A DNA stretch of 64,000 bases from Halomonas huangheensis (GCF_001431725.1 NZ_CP013106.1:3844001-3908000), one strand, 5' to 3'; counted from the stretch's first letter, positions 51,828 to 61,926 are shown. The notes: generated from the sequence alone by a model not told the origin. Numbers and translations: made by a program.

Positions 51828-52268
51828 TTACCAGCTGCCGGTATTTTCCATTGATGCCCAGGGCTCTTGAGGCGCTTGAGCCTCCCCCTTCTGCAGCAGC
51901 TCAACCGAGATCCCATCCGGGCTACGCACGAATGCCATATGCCCGTCACGCGGCGGGCGGTTGATGGTAACGCCGTTATCCTGCAGCTTCTGGCACAGGG
52001 CGTAGATGTCATCGACGCGGTAGGCCAGATGACCGAAGTTGCGCCCACCCTGATACTCTTCCGGGTCCCAGTTCCACGTCAGCTCCAGCTCAGGCGCCTG
52101 CAACTCACTGGAACGCGACTCATCTTCCGGTGCCGCGAGGAATACCAGGGTAAAGCGCCCCTTGTCGTTCTCCTTGCGACGAACTTCCTTGAGCCCGAGC
52201 AGATCACAGTAGAAGTGCAGTGAGGCATCAAGGTCGCTGACTCGAACCATGGTGTGAAGGAATTGCAT
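51828..52268 (-). CDS. gloA: Lactoylglutathione lyase (glyoxalase I, VOC family)
   Basis: 146 residues; GAGGAG lies 8 bases before the start. The four metal ligands of the VOC fold are placed as expected: His5 (FLHTMVRV), Glu62 (LELTWNWD), His80 (NFGHLAYRV) and Glu123 (ISVELLQ). LHFYCDLLGLKEVRRKENDK and FTLVFLAAP are typical of GloA. It isomerises the methylglyoxal-glutathione hemithioacetal to S-lactoylglutathione. The C-terminal tail (EAQAPQEPWASMENTGSW) is slightly longer than in E. coli. Confidence 0.93.
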   Translation of the reverse strand: MQFLHTMVRVSDLDASLHFYCDLLGLKEVRRKENDKGRFTLVFLAAPEDESRSSELQAPELELTWNWDPEEYQGGRNFGHLAYRVDDIYALCQKLQDNGVTINRPPRDGHMAFVRSPDGISVELLQKGEAQAPQEPWASMENTGSW

Positions 52269-52437
52269 GGGAAAGGCTCCTCATAGGTCAGGGGAAACGG
52301 GCGATACATGGCCACCTCTCAAGGGCGGAGAAAGTGCATGCAATTTATCGGTACCAGGCGTAGCCGATAGCCCTTATTGGATGATTCTGAAAAGATACCG
52401 AATAGAATGTGGAAGCTTACTGACAAGGATACTCTGC

Positions 52438-52977
52438 ATGAGCGACTACTGTGACTCTGCACCAGGCCATACGTTTCATGGTCCCTACCACGAACACGAA
52501 TACGGCTTCCCGATCAGCGACGAAAGCGAGCTTTTCGAGCGGCTGGTACTGGAGATCAATCAGGCTGGGCTCTCCTGGCTGACCGTGCTCAAGAAGCGCG
52601 CCGCCTTTCGTCAAGCCTTCGACAATTTCGATGTCGACCTGATCGCCGCCTACGGCGATGAACAGCGCCAGCGATTACTCAACGACGCCGGTATCATCCG
52701 CAACCGGCTCAAGATCAACGCCGTCATTCACAACGCTCAGGTAGTGCGCGACATGCGCGACAGCCATGGCGGATTCAGCACATGGCTGGAGGCACATCAT
52801 CCTCGCACACACGCCGAATGGGTCAAGTTGTTCAAGCGTACCTTCCGTTTCACCGGTCCGGAAATCGTCAACGAATTCCTGATGAGCGCCGGCTATCTGC
52901 CCGGAGCCCACCGAGACGACTGCCCGGTACAGAAACGCATCCTCGCGGCCAGGCCCGCCTGGACACGAGACGGCTGA
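52438..52977 (+). CDS. tag: DNA-3-methyladenine glycosylase I (Tag)
   Basis: 179 residues from the ATG at 52438, with AAGGAT upstream; the longer frame lacks family residues. Motifs: YHEHEYGFPISDESELFERL (zinc-ligand His and the conserved Glu/Gly), LVLEINQAGLSWLTVLKKR and RFTGPEIVNEFLMSAGYL, then HRDDCP, whose His and Cys bind zinc with Cys5 near the start. It removes 3-methyladenine from alkylated DNA. It stands before a membrane hydrolase gene and divergent to gloA. Confidence 0.93.
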   Translation: MSDYCDSAPGHTFHGPYHEHEYGFPISDESELFERLVLEINQAGLSWLTVLKKRAAFRQAFDNFDVDLIAAYGDEQRQRLLNDAGIIRNRLKINAVIHNAQVVRDMRDSHGGFSTWLEAHHPRTHAEWVKLFKRTFRFTGPEIVNEFLMSAGYLPGAHRDDCPVQKRILAARPAWTRDG

Positions 52978-53014
52978 ACACGCGACAGGCGTTCATGAAC
53001 GAGGGATGGCAAGC

Positions 53015-54097
53015 ATGGATTCGCTGACTCAAGCGGCACTGGGAGCAGCGCTCAGCGGTGCGATCATGGGCAGGCGATTGGGTCGCAAATCGCTGTTGAT
53101 CGGTGCAGCGCTCGGTACTCTGCCGGATCTCGATGTGGTGATCGACTATGGCGATGCGGTGACCAATGTCACCTATCATCGCGGCTTCAGCCACTCGCTT
53201 TTCGTGCTGACTGGACTCGCCACCTTGCTCGCCCTGGTGGCTCGGCGCCTGGCGCCTGCGCGGGATATCAGCCTGCAACACTGGTGGTGGCTATTCTGGC
53301 TATGCCTGATCACCCACCCACTGCTCGATGCCATCACCACCTACGGCACGCAGCTGTGGTGGCCGCTGACGGTTTCACAACCCAGTGCCCTGCCGTTGGT
53401 CTTCATTATCGATCCGCTCTATAGCCTACCGCTGGTGGCGACACTCCTCGTCGGCCTGGCGCTGGGTGATGGACGGCGTATCCAGCGTCTGGCCGGTGGG
53501 GCACTGATGATTTCCTGCCTTTACCTACTGCTGTCGCTGGGCATCCGCCACTGGGTCGAACATCGCGTTGCTCCAGCGCTGGCCGAGCATCAACTCGCCG
53601 ATGCACCCCGCCTGGTTCAGCCGACGCCCTTCAATATCCTGCTGTGGCGTGTCACCGCGGTCGATGGCAACCGGCATGCCGAGACAACAGTAGGAGTCTT
53701 CGACGGCGATACTCCGCCGCTCATCGAGATCTTCCAGCGTGGTGCCGAGCTCGAACCCGCTGCGCTGGCCATCGACAAGGGCCGCCGGCTCGACTGGTTT
53801 GCTGGCCCCTTTCTGCAATATGAAATCGTGTCCGCTGATGACCGACAGTGGCTGATGGCCACGGATATGCGTCTTGGATTCCCCGGCAATCATTCCTTCC
53901 GTTTCAGCCTCGCGGTACGTGCCGATGATGGCGCCGACTGGCAGGCATTGCCGGTAACGCAACAGTTACCCGATGAAGGGCAATACGGTTCCCTCGCGCG
54001 GCTGTTCCAGCGCCTGCGCTCACCGACGCCGCCACTGTGTCTGAGTCAGTGGACCGATCCTCGCTGGCATACCGACGGCACTGCTACATGCAGATAG
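53015..54097 (+). CDS. Membrane-bound metal-dependent hydrolase (YdjM/LexA-binding-like, DUF457)
   Basis: 360 residues from the ATG at 53015: GAGGG lies 9 bases upstream and MDSLTQAALGAALSGAIMG is the typical start; an ATG at 53006 is too close. LGTLPDLDVVIDYGD, TYHRGFSHSLFVL and ITHPLLDAITTYGTQLWWP carry the His and Asp residues of the family. Four to five membrane helices are followed by a soluble C-terminal domain from ~residue 185. The catalytic activity of the family is predicted rather than shown; some members are tied to the SOS response. Confidence 0.85.
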   Translation: MDSLTQAALGAALSGAIMGRRLGRKSLLIGAALGTLPDLDVVIDYGDAVTNVTYHRGFSHSLFVLTGLATLLALVARRLAPARDISLQHWWWLFWLCLITHPLLDAITTYGTQLWWPLTVSQPSALPLVFIIDPLYSLPLVATLLVGLALGDGRRIQRLAGGALMISCLYLLLSLGIRHWVEHRVAPALAEHQLADAPRLVQPTPFNILLWRVTAVDGNRHAETTVGVFDGDTPPLIEIFQRGAELEPAALAIDKGRRLDWFAGPFLQYEIVSADDRQWLMATDMRLGFPGNHSFRFSLAVRADDGADWQALPVTQQLPDEGQYGSLARLFQRLRSPTPPLCLSQWTDPRWHTDGTATCR

Positions 54098-54114
54098 CCC
54101 TGCTGAATGCAGAA

Positions 54115-54143
54115 ACGCCCGCACTCTGTGAGAGTGCGGGCGT
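54115..54143. terminator. Bidirectional terminator
   Basis: A perfect 13-bp stem, ACGCCCGCACTCT with AGAGTGCGGGCGT, and a GTG loop separate convergent genes. Confidence 0.85.
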
Positions 54144-54169
54144 CAGTCAGGCAATCACTACCATGTCGC

Positions 54170-54784
54170 TTACAATGAGGCGACCAGTGCCTCGATCTGC
54201 TGATGCGCATCGGACAGCGCCGTTTCCTTGAGCTCCTCGCCCATGTTCAAGCCCTCGGCGAACACGCTATCGAGCTGCGAGATTCCCATCAGGCCCAACA
54301 TATGGGTGATGTGCGGTGTCTGAGAGTCCATTGCCGTACCCGCATACTTGCCGCCACGAGCGCCAAGCAGAATAGCGCGCTTGCCATCAACCAGGCCGAC
54401 CGGGCCATTCTCGGTATAACGGAAGGTCTTGCCAGCGCGCAGCACGCGATCGAACCATGCCTTGAGCTGAGATGGAATGCCGAGGTTGTACATCGGCACC
54501 GCCAGCACGATGACATCGTGATCGAGCACTTCTGCAATCAACGCATCGGAACGCGCCGCCAGTTCGCGCTGCTCGGCAGTGCGCTCCTCTTCGGTTACCT
54601 GCCAGCTCGACAGTTCCTCGAGACCAAGGTGAGGCAGATCATCCGCGATCACATCACGCACCTTCAGGGTCAGGTCGCCCCGCTGCTGTGCCACACGTTG
54701 AAAGTGTTGCGCCAGGCCGAGCGACTGGCCATGAGCACCGAGGATGGATGAGGTAACGACAAGAACACGAGTATTGGCAGTCAT
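54170..54784 (-). CDS. azoR: FMN-dependent NADH-azoreductase
   Basis: 204 residues from 54784 (GGAG 6 bases before the ATG; an ATG four codons earlier lacks it). Flavodoxin-like: RVLVVTSSILGAHGQS binds the FMN phosphate, VLAVPMYNLGIPSQLKAWFD is the classic AzoR central motif, and RAILLGARGGKYAGTAMD binds the isoalloxazine ring. It reduces quinones and azo dyes with NADH, guarding against thiol stress. It is a single gene, convergent with the membrane hydrolase. Confidence 0.92.
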   Translation of the reverse strand: MTANTRVLVVTSSILGAHGQSLGLAQHFQRVAQQRGDLTLKVRDVIADDLPHLGLEELSSWQVTEEERTAEQRELAARSDALIAEVLDHDVIVLAVPMYNLGIPSQLKAWFDRVLRAGKTFRYTENGPVGLVDGKRAILLGARGGKYAGTAMDSQTPHITHMLGLMGISQLDSVFAEGLNMGEELKETALSDAHQQIEALVASL

Positions 54785-54997
54785 TGGAATCTCCATTGCA
54801 CTTGTTACTGGAATTCAGGATTCATGACCGCCATTCTATGAGCTATTTTTTCGACGAAAAGCGATTAAATACGCACACTTCATTCGAAAAAATCGAAAAA
54901 CCAAAAAAAGTAGCCATGAGTGCCCCGCAAAGCCACGGAACATGCGGGTGCACTCATCGCCAACAGATCTTCAACCCAATTCCAACTCGAGGCTGGA

Positions 54998-55738
54998 TCA
55001 GGGGGCAATCCCCTGGCCACAGCCCCTCAACTGCTGTCCATTGACGTTCAGCGTGACCTTCGCCGGCCAGGGCGTGCCCGACATGTCGTCGAAACAGGCG
55101 CCTGCCTCGATGCGCAACTGGAAGGGAGCATCGGAGCGACCGCTGGCAAGAATCACCCGACCTGCGCCGTTGTCGAGGGTGGTGACGCGATATGGAACAT
55201 CGACACTGCGCTCACCGTAGTTCAATGACATCTTGATGCGTGGGACATCGTTGGCCAGCTCCAGAGACCAACCGGGTTCATTGCCGCGCGCGTAGAACAT
55301 CACGCCGGGCTTGTCGCTACGGCGTAGCGAACCACGGCGGTTCATGGCCTCGCACTCGAGGCGTCCACGGTCGCTTTCGACGATACCTTCATCGCCCTTG
55401 AGCCAGACACTCAGCTCACCCTGCTGATAGCGAGTGCCGCTGGCAGCTACCGATTGCGGTAATTCCTCACCACCATGCGCTGTCCACACACGCAGAGAAT
55501 CCTGCTGAGTCGCTGTCACCATGTCCTGAGACGGTGTGCAGCTCCAGCCAATGAATTCATCGGCGCTACCGACAAACAATGACGAGGGAAGATAGGGAGC
55601 CTTGGCCTCGACATCCTCACTGACGGTACTACCCGAACCATTACGCTCCTCAAGTACAGGGGCAGTGCCGGTGGCACACCCGCTCAACCAGAGAACACCC
55701 AAAAGCGCAGGTACAACAGCGATAGCAGATCGCGACAT
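54998..55738 (-). CDS. Lipoprotein with MliC-like lysozyme-inhibitor domain
   Basis: 246 residues with a lipoprotein signal (VVPALLGVLWLSGC). The middle part (about residues 60-125) resembles MliC: FIGWSCTPSQDMVTATQQD, SVAASGTRYQQGELSVWLKG and GIVESDRGRLECEA. The C-terminal ~100 residues (VMFYARGNEPGWSLELANDV, CFDDMSGTPWPAKVTLNVNG) match a domain of unknown function common in proteobacterial lipoproteins. This fusion suggests a periplasmic defence against lysozyme; the second domain's job is unknown. Confidence 0.8.
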   Translation of the reverse strand: MSRSAIAVVPALLGVLWLSGCATGTAPVLEERNGSGSTVSEDVEAKAPYLPSSLFVGSADEFIGWSCTPSQDMVTATQQDSLRVWTAHGGEELPQSVAASGTRYQQGELSVWLKGDEGIVESDRGRLECEAMNRRGSLRRSDKPGVMFYARGNEPGWSLELANDVPRIKMSLNYGERSVDVPYRVTTLDNGAGRVILASGRSDAPFQLRIEAGACFDDMSGTPWPAKVTLNVNGQQLRGCGQGIAP

Positions 55739-55870
55739 GGCAGACTCCCGAAACTGGCAGATAAAAGAGGCGGGAAGACATCCGTGCCTTCCCTTCCAAT
55801 ACGTTACGTTACCTTATCTTGCCATGCTTCAGGGACTCTCTATAAAAAGTGCATCTCTGAACGGACGACC

Positions 55871-58171
55871 TCAGGCGTGACGACGACGCAACTGCCTGGC
55901 TGCTTCGACCATATTGGCCAGCGCCGGGGTGACCTCATCCCAGTGTCGTGTCTTGAGCCCACAGTCGGGATTGACCCATAACCGCTCCAGCGAGATGCGT
56001 TCAGCAGCCTTCTCCATCAGCGCTACCATCCAGTCCACATCAGGAATGTTGGGTGAATGGATGTCATACACGCCCGGGCCGATTTCGTTGGGATAATCGA
56101 AGTCACCGAAGGCATCCAGCAGCTCCATATTGGAGCGTGAGGTTTCGATGGTGATGACATCAGCATCCAGAGCGGCAATCGAGTCGATGATGTCATTGAA
56201 CTCGGAATAGCACATATGAGTGTGGATCTGTGTGGCATCGGTCACACCGGAAGCCGACAGACGAAAGGCTTCCACCGCCCACTCCAGATAGTGCGACCAC
56301 TCACTGCGACGCAGCGGCAACCCTTCGCGCAGTGCCGGCTCATCAATCTGGATGGCACGGATGCCGGCCTGCTCCAGATCGCATACCTCGTCTCGCAGTG
56401 CCAACGCGATCTGGCGACAAGTCACTGAGCGCGGCTGATCATCGCGTACGAAAGCCCATTGCAGCATGGTCACCGGCCCGGTGAGCATGCCTTTCATCGG
56501 TGCTCCCGTCAGCGACTGAGCATAGGCACTCCAGGCAACGGTCATCGCCCTGGGGCGCGAGACATCGCCATACAGGATCGGTGGCTTGACGCAGCGCGAG
56601 CCATAGCTCTGCACCCAACCGAAACGTGTGAAAGCATAGCCATCGAGCTGCTCACCGAAGTACTCGACCATGTCATTACGTTCGGCTTCACCATGCACCA
56701 GCATGTCGATCCCGAGCTGTTCCTGAATGCGTACCGCTTCGGCAATCTCGGCCTTCATCCGTGCCTGGTAATCATCATCCGACAGCGTGCCGGCCTTGTG
56801 CTGACGACGAGCGGCACGAATCTCTGTTGTCTGCGGGAAGGAGCCAATGGTCGTGGTCGGGAACAACGGCAACCCCAGCACCCGGCGCTGGATTTCAGCA
56901 CGCTGGATATAGTCACTGTCCCGCTGACTGTCGGCCTCGCTCAGTCCAGCAAGACGCTCGGCAACCTGCTGTTGGTGAATTCGCTGCGATGCACGACGAG
57001 AGGCCTGAGCCTGACTGGAAGCCGCGAGGAGCCGCTCGTCCTCAGCAGTGACACGACCAGACACCAGCCGCGCCAGGGTCACCGTTTCATCCAGCTTCTG
57101 GCGAGCGAAGGCCAACCAGCTTTTCAACTCAGCATCCAGTTCAGTTTCACTCTCGAGATCCACCGGCACATGCAACAGCGAGCAACTCGGTGCAATCCAT
57201 AGCCTCTCGCCCAGACGCTGAGCCGCTGCAGCTAAACGCTCACGCACTTCGACGAGATCCGTACGCCAGATATTGCGACCATCGATGGCACCTACCGACA
57301 GCACCTTATGCGGCAGCAAGCGGTCCACCAGGCTATCAACTTCCTGAGGAGCGCGCACCGCATCCACATGCAGGCCATCGACCGGCAGCCCCAGCGCCAA
57401 CGACAGGTTATCGCCCAACCCGCCGAAGTAGACCGCCAGCAGCAACTTGACCGGCGCGGCCCGTAGACGGAAATAGGCGCGCTCGTAGGCCGCCTTCCAG
57501 TTACCGGGCAGATCCAGCGCAAGTGCAGGCTCGTCGAGCTGCACCCATTCCACGCCCAGCGCGGCGAGACGTTGCAGAACTTCCGCGTAGACGTCGAGCA
57601 CGCCATCGAGCAGGCTCAAGCGATCAAGCGTTTCGCCAGCACGCTCCTTGCCCAGCCACAACCAGCTCAGCGGTCCGGTCAGTACCACCTTGACCGCATG
57701 CCCTTCGGCTAGCGCTTCCTCCACCTCGGAAAACAGGCGCGTGCTGGCGAGCCTGAAGCGCTGACCGGCGTGCAACTCGGGCACTAGATAGTGATAATTG
57801 GTATCGAAATACTTGGTCATTTCGCAGGCAGCAGCCGACTCGCCACTGGGTGCGCGGCCACGCGCCATACGAAAGGCAGTATCCAGATCAACCTCGCCAC
57901 GCGTGACCTCGTCCTCAGCAGCGAAGCGGTGCGGGACTGCGCCCAGCAGTAGCGAAGTATTGAGAACCTGATCGTAGAAGGCAAAATCTCCCACTGTCAC
58001 CAGGTCCAGTCCCGCTTCTCGCTGTATCTGCCAGTTGTCACGACGCAGCTCGCGTCCCACCTGCTCCAGGTCGCTGCGCTGAATGTCGCCTTTCCAGTAG
58101 GCTTCGGTGGCATGCTTGAGCTGGCGGTTGCCGCCGATGCGCGGATAACCGAGAATATGAGAAACAGTCAT
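55871..58171 (-). CDS. metE: Cobalamin-independent methionine synthase (MetE)
   Basis: About 766 residues from the ATG at 58171 ([19 protein letters not shown], the family start); an ATG at 58183 is also in frame and no clear ribosome site decides. Two barrels are visible. The C-terminal one carries [41 protein letters not shown] with the zinc His and Cys, and [14 protein letters not shown] with the last zinc Cys. It methylates homocysteine from methyltetrahydropteroyl-triglutamate. It is divergent from metR, the standard arrangement for activation by MetR with homocysteine. Confidence 0.96.
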   Translation of the reverse strand: MTVSHILGYPRIGGNRQLKHATEAYWKGDIQRSDLEQVGRELRRDNWQIQREAGLDLVTVGDFAFYDQVLNTSLLLGAVPHRFAAEDEVTRGEVDLDTAFRMARGRAPSGESAAACEMTKYFDTNYHYLVPELHAGQRFRLASTRLFSEVEEALAEGHAVKVVLTGPLSWLWLGKERAGETLDRLSLLDGVLDVYAEVLQRLAALGVEWVQLDEPALALDLPGNWKAAYERAYFRLRAAPVKLLLAVYFGGLGDNLSLALGLPVDGLHVDAVRAPQEVDSLVDRLLPHKVLSVGAIDGRNIWRTDLVEVRERLAAAAQRLGERLWIAPSCSLLHVPVDLESETELDAELKSWLAFARQKLDETVTLARLVSGRVTAEDERLLAASSQAQASRRASQRIHQQQVAERLAGLSEADSQRDSDYIQRAEIQRRVLGLPLFPTTTIGSFPQTTEIRAARRQHKAGTLSDDDYQARMKAEIAEAVRIQEQLGIDMLVHGEAERNDMVEYFGEQLDGYAFTRFGWVQSYGSRCVKPPILYGDVSRPRAMTVAWSAYAQSLTGAPMKGMLTGPVTMLQWAFVRDDQPRSVTCRQIALALRDEVCDLEQAGIRAIQIDEPALREGLPLRRSEWSHYLEWAVEAFRLSASGVTDATQIHTHMCYSEFNDIIDSIAALDADVITIETSRSNMELLDAFGDFDYPNEIGPGVYDIHSPNIPDVDWMVALMEKAAERISLERLWVNPDCGLKTRHWDEVTPALANMVEAARQLRRRHA

Positions 58172-58183
58172 GTTGAGAGCCAT

Positions 58184-58275
58184 TGACTATGAATGATGCA
58201 GCAGAGTGTGGCTGGCCAACGGCTAGTGAATCAAACTAAACTTATTAATACTCAACATGAAAAAAGCTCAACAAT
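58184..58275. promoter_or_regulatory. metE-metR intergenic region with candidate MetR site
   Basis: MetR binds TGAANNNNNTTCA. The closest match is TGAAAAAAGCTCA at 58257-58269 (one mismatch in the second half), just before the metR start. A weaker one, TGAATCAAACTAA, is at 58226-58238. The gap is only ~90 bp and AT-rich on the metR side. Confidence 0.45.
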
Positions 58276-59190
58276 ATGCTTGAACTCCGCCATTTACGCA
58301 CTCTGATCGCCTTGCGCGATGCCGGATCCCTCGTCGAAGCCGCCGAGCGTGTCCATCTGACACAGTCCGCGCTGTCCCATCAGCTCAAGGACCTCGAAGA
58401 ACGCCTCGGCAGTCCGCTGTTCCTGCGCAAGACACGCCCGGTGGAGTTCACCCGTGCCGGTCTGCGACTACTGAAACTTGCCGAACAGATACTCCCCCAG
58501 GTGCGCATGGCCGAGCGTGACCTCGCTCGTCTGGCAGGCAATGAGCACGGCCGTCTGCATATGGCCATCGAGTGCCACAGCTGCTTTCAGTGGCTGATGC
58601 CGACCATCGACCATTTCCGCGATCATTGGCCGGAAGTGGAGATCGACATCCCTGGCGGCCACCACTTCGACCCCTTGCCGGCATTGGCCCGCGAGCAGCT
58701 CGACCTGGTGATCACTGCAGATCCGCAGCCGCTCAACGGCGTGTACTACGAACCACTGTTCCGCTATGAAGGGCTGCTTGCGGTGGCACGTCAGCATCCA
58801 TTGGCCAAACGCAGTTTTGTCGAGCCACAGCAGCTTGCCGATGAAACGCTGATCACCTATCCGGTCGAACATTCGATGCTGGATGTATTTACCCAGTTTC
58901 TAGAGCCTGCTGGCGTCATGCCGCGCGAAATCCGCACCGCCGAGTTGACGATCATGATGATGCAACTGGTCGCCAGCGGACGCGGCGTCTGCTCGCTACC
59001 CAATTGGGCGATGACCGAATATCTGGAGCGTGATTACGTCAAGGCGGTTGCGCTGGGTGAGGAAGGCGTGTGGAGCACACTGTTCGCCGCCATTCGCGAA
59101 GACCAGCGCGACGCCCCCTGGATGGTGGACTTCCTGCGCACTGCACGGGAAACGTCATTTGCGGTACTGGAAGGGATCAAGCCGGCCTGA
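58276..59190 (+). CDS. metR: LysR-type regulator MetR
   Basis: 304 residues. The winged HTH is at the N-terminus (RHLRTLIALRDAGSLVEAAE, then HLTQSALSHQLKDLEERLG), followed by the co-inducer domain with AIECHSCFQWLMPTIDHFRD, the usual MetR wording. Divergence from metE confirms the call. It activates metE and related genes with homocysteine as ligand and represses itself. The C-terminus is close to the family length. A polypurine repeat begins right after the stop. Confidence 0.95.
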   Translation: MLELRHLRTLIALRDAGSLVEAAERVHLTQSALSHQLKDLEERLGSPLFLRKTRPVEFTRAGLRLLKLAEQILPQVRMAERDLARLAGNEHGRLHMAIECHSCFQWLMPTIDHFRDHWPEVEIDIPGGHHFDPLPALAREQLDLVITADPQPLNGVYYEPLFRYEGLLAVARQHPLAKRSFVEPQQLADETLITYPVEHSMLDVFTQFLEPAGVMPREIRTAELTIMMMQLVASGRGVCSLPNWAMTEYLERDYVKAVALGEEGVWSTLFAAIREDQRDAPWMVDFLRTARETSFAVLEGIKPA

Positions 59191-59371
59191 GGGGCAGAAG
59201 GAAGAAGGAAGAAGGAAGAAGGAAGAAGGAAGAAGGAAGAAGGAAGAAGGAAGAAGGAAGAAGGAAGACATGGTGTGAGCCGAAGGAAGTGTGTCAAGCT
59301 GCAGTTAGTCCTCTTCGCTCTTATCAACTTCGCTCTTATCAACTTCCCTCTTACGACTTCCCTCTTACAAC
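59191..59371. repeat. GGAAGAA repeat (59197-59269) facing a pyrimidine repeat (59311-59371)
   Basis: About ten copies of the 7-mer GGAAGAA form the left tract. After ~40 bases comes a pyrimidine-rich array of CTTCGCTCTTATCAA units (two of 15 bp, then two of 14 bp), which runs up to the stop codon of the histidine kinase gene on the minus strand. The purine-left, pyrimidine-right layout matches the flanks of the S23 gene at 33706-34132, and both right sides share CTCTTCG(C/T)TCTT. Confidence 0.8.
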
Positions 59372-61006
59372 TTACAGCCCGAGCGGCTCGTCGCTGGATT
59401 CAGACCGCTTTGGCAGGATCAGGGAGAAGCGTGCACCGTGCAGTGTGGGGCTCTCGTCGACGGTGACGCTGCCGCCGTGCCAGACCATGACCTTGTGCAC
59501 GATCGACAAGCCGAGGCCATAGCCGCCAGAGTGGCGGGCTCGGCTACCGTCGAGGCGAGCAAAGGGCTTGAAGATATCCTGGCGCGATTCCAGTGGTACG
59601 CCGTCGCCGTCGTCTTCGACGTCCAACCGCACCAGCCGTGCTTCGTCGTGCAGGCTGACTCGTACCTGCTGATGGGCATGACGACAGGCATTGGCAACCA
59701 GGTTCTGTATGGCGCGTTGTAGATAGCGCGAATCGCCACTGGCCTCGATTTCTTCCTCCGTGGCCAGATACACATCGAGATTGCCATGCAAGGGCAACAA
59801 CGCATCGATGACGCGCTTACAGGTTTCGCGCAGCGCCACTGGCTCCGGCATGGCGTCCACGCCATTGATGCTTTCGCTATCAAGGCGCGCATAGGTCAGG
59901 ATTTCATCGATCAGCTCGTCGAGCTCATCGATGTCACTATCCACCCCCTGCAACTGGCGACGCACCAGCGGGTCCTCGGACATGTCCTCGACCATCTGCA
60001 CCGCAAAGCGAATCCGTGCCACAGGTGTGCGCAACTCGTGGGAAACAGCACGAATCATATCCTGCTGCGCACGCAGCAATGACTGCACTTGGGTGGCCAT
60101 GCCATTGAATGCCATTCCCACTCGACCGAGGAAGTCGCCACTCTCGACCTTGACCCGGGTATCCAGACGCCCGTTGGCCAGACGTGTCGCGGCCATCTCG
60201 AGTCGCGCCATTCGCGCTTCGATGCTGCGCACAATCAGGTAGATAACGATGGCGAGAACCGCCATCAGCACGACCAGCAACGATGCCTGGAGCGCTGGCG
60301 GCATGGTCTCGTAAGCCGCCATCGGCCCCACCGTCAGCCAGCACACGGGTTCACCCGGGGGGCGTAACTCCATGAACAGCACCACCGACCAGTGTTCCGG
60401 TAGCAGGCGCATCAGAACATCGCCCTCAGCAAGATGCTCCAACTGGCGGTCATCCAGTACTGAGGGAGGCTCGGTACTGAGCGCAATCGGCAGCGAGCCC
60501 TCGTCAAGTCCCTCCAGACGCAGCTGGCGATCACTGGCCTTGGCCGCCGCCAACCAGGTCCCGGCCATACGAGTCAGACCGCGCAATTGGCGCTCGGTCA
60601 TACCCATCATCGATACTTCGAGGACCATATCATCGGATGGCATAAAGCGACGGAAACGCCAGCCATGCTCGCTGATCTGGTCAACGAGCACACCACCACG
60701 CTGCATGCGGATACGCGAGAAGTAATTGGGTGACAGAGATGAAATCGGCACCAGGTACAGTGCCATATCCAACTCCATCGACTTCTCTTCGAGCCAGGCG
60801 TCACGCTCGTCCACCGGGATACTTTCGATCATCTCGGCGAGCAGCAGCATCGGAGCTTCGGCGAGACTTTCGCGGTAGTGTTCGAGTCGTACCTTGTCGA
60901 CCAGCGCCAGCCCTGACATGGCAACCCCAAGTGCCAGCACCAGGGTAACCGCCAACATGACGTATACCCGCAGGAAAGTGCTATCAGCCAGAGCTCGGCG
61001 CATCAA
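59372..61006 (-). CDS. Sensor histidine kinase (RstB-like)
   Basis: 544 residues. A first membrane helix (VYVMLAVTLVLALGVAMSGL), a periplasmic sensor of ~200 residues, a second helix (LQASLLVVLMAVLAIVIYLI) and a HAMP domain precede the kinase core. AVSHELRTPVARIRF holds the phospho-acceptor His near residue 323; NLVANACRHAHQQVRV, VEDDGDGVPLE and GGYGLGLSIV are the N and G boxes. The sensor part is longer than in E. coli RstB. It starts one base from the stop of the response regulator gene. RstB is a guess from wording; the signal is unknown. Confidence 0.85.
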   Translation of the reverse strand: MMRRALADSTFLRVYVMLAVTLVLALGVAMSGLALVDKVRLEHYRESLAEAPMLLLAEMIESIPVDERDAWLEEKSMELDMALYLVPISSLSPNYFSRIRMQRGGVLVDQISEHGWRFRRFMPSDDMVLEVSMMGMTERQLRGLTRMAGTWLAAAKASDRQLRLEGLDEGSLPIALSTEPPSVLDDRQLEHLAEGDVLMRLLPEHWSVVLFMELRPPGEPVCWLTVGPMAAYETMPPALQASLLVVLMAVLAIVIYLIVRSIEARMARLEMAATRLANGRLDTRVKVESGDFLGRVGMAFNGMATQVQSLLRAQQDMIRAVSHELRTPVARIRFAVQMVEDMSEDPLVRRQLQGVDSDIDELDELIDEILTYARLDSESINGVDAMPEPVALRETCKRVIDALLPLHGNLDVYLATEEEIEASGDSRYLQRAIQNLVANACRHAHQQVRVSLHDEARLVRLDVEDDGDGVPLESRQDIFKPFARLDGSRARHSGGYGLGLSIVHKVMVWHGGSVTVDESPTLHGARFSLILPKRSESSDEPLGL

Positions 61007-61007
61007 A

Positions 61008-61721
61008 TCAACTGTCCTTTACGAACAGATAACCTTTACTTCTCACCGTCTTGATGCGGTGAGGATGGTGAGGGTCATCACCAATCTTGGGGCGAATCCG
61101 CGAAACACGAACATCGATCGAACGATCCTGACCGTCATAACGAATGCCGCGCAGTTGCGAGAAGATTTCTTCGCGGGTCAAGACGCGGCCAGCGTGACTG
61201 GCAAGCAACCACAGCAGATCGAACTCCGCACTGGTGAGGTCGATTCGATCTCCCTCCAGCCAGGCCTCGCGGGTGGCATTGTCAACTTCCAGGTCGCGGA
61301 AGGTGAGGCGAGTGTCAGCACTGCTTTCGGTCACATCCAGGCGCCGCAGCAATGCGCGCATTCGTGCCAGCAGGACTCGAGGTTGCACTGGTTTGGGAAC
61401 ATAGTCGTCGGCTCCCATTTCCAACCCCAGCACTTGATCCATGTCGTCCGTGCGTGCGGTCAGCATCAGGATTGGTCCTGGATACTCACTGCGGACACGT
61501 CGACAGATCGACAAGCCGTCCTCTCCTGGCAACATCAGGTCCAGGATCACCAGGTCCGGTTGAATGGCGAGGATGCGCTCTACTCCCCTGGCACCGTCTT
61601 CCTCGACCGTGACACGAAATCCATTGGCCTCGAGGTAATCGCGGGTCAGTCCGGCGAGCCGTTCATCGTCCTCGATGATCAGCACATGATCCTGTGCACG
61701 TTGATCCGGGCGTTCTTCCAT
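61008..61721 (-). CDS. OmpR-family response regulator (RstA-like)
   Basis: 237 residues; AAGGATAGAG lies upstream. Receiver domain: HVLIIEDDERLAGLTRDYLE, the phosphorylated Asp61 in LVILDLMLPGEDG, and Lys110 in DDYVPKPVQP. The winged-helix effector has LTSAEFDLLWLLASHAGRVL and RSIDVRVSRIRPKIGDD, then IKTVRSKGYLFV. It is transcribed first in the pair. PKPVQPRVLLARMRALLRR resembles RstA more than OmpR or PhoP. Targets are unknown. Confidence 0.88.
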   Translation of the reverse strand: MEERPDQRAQDHVLIIEDDERLAGLTRDYLEANGFRVTVEEDGARGVERILAIQPDLVILDLMLPGEDGLSICRRVRSEYPGPILMLTARTDDMDQVLGLEMGADDYVPKPVQPRVLLARMRALLRRLDVTESSADTRLTFRDLEVDNATREAWLEGDRIDLTSAEFDLLWLLASHAGRVLTREEIFSQLRGIRYDGQDRSIDVRVSRIRPKIGDDPHHPHRIKTVRSKGYLFVKDS

Positions 61722-61926
61722 ATGGTCACTCTATCCTTGAACAAGGCAGGAAATCGCATTTGTGTGACAAACTAGTCATACAACGGTTGTTGGGCAACAT
61801 CCTGGACAATTTTCCAAGCATACCCGAAAAAATCCTTCTCGCCTTCATCGCGCTGAGGCGGTACCCAAACCGCTCCATTCCTGACGTGCAGCCAGATGCG
61901 CTGATTACCCTCTGTTTCATCACAGT

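Noticed and set aside
58184..58275. Possible cobalamin or SAM riboswitch before metE
   Set aside because: The gap to metR is only ~90 bp and shows none of the conserved riboswitch boxes.
59197..59269. Possible CRISPR array
   Set aside because: The 7-bp units are contiguous, with no unique spacers; it is a simple tandem repeat.
59030..59342. Frames through the GGAAGAA tract after metR
   Set aside because: Low-complexity translation of a microsatellite; the real metR frame stops at 59190.
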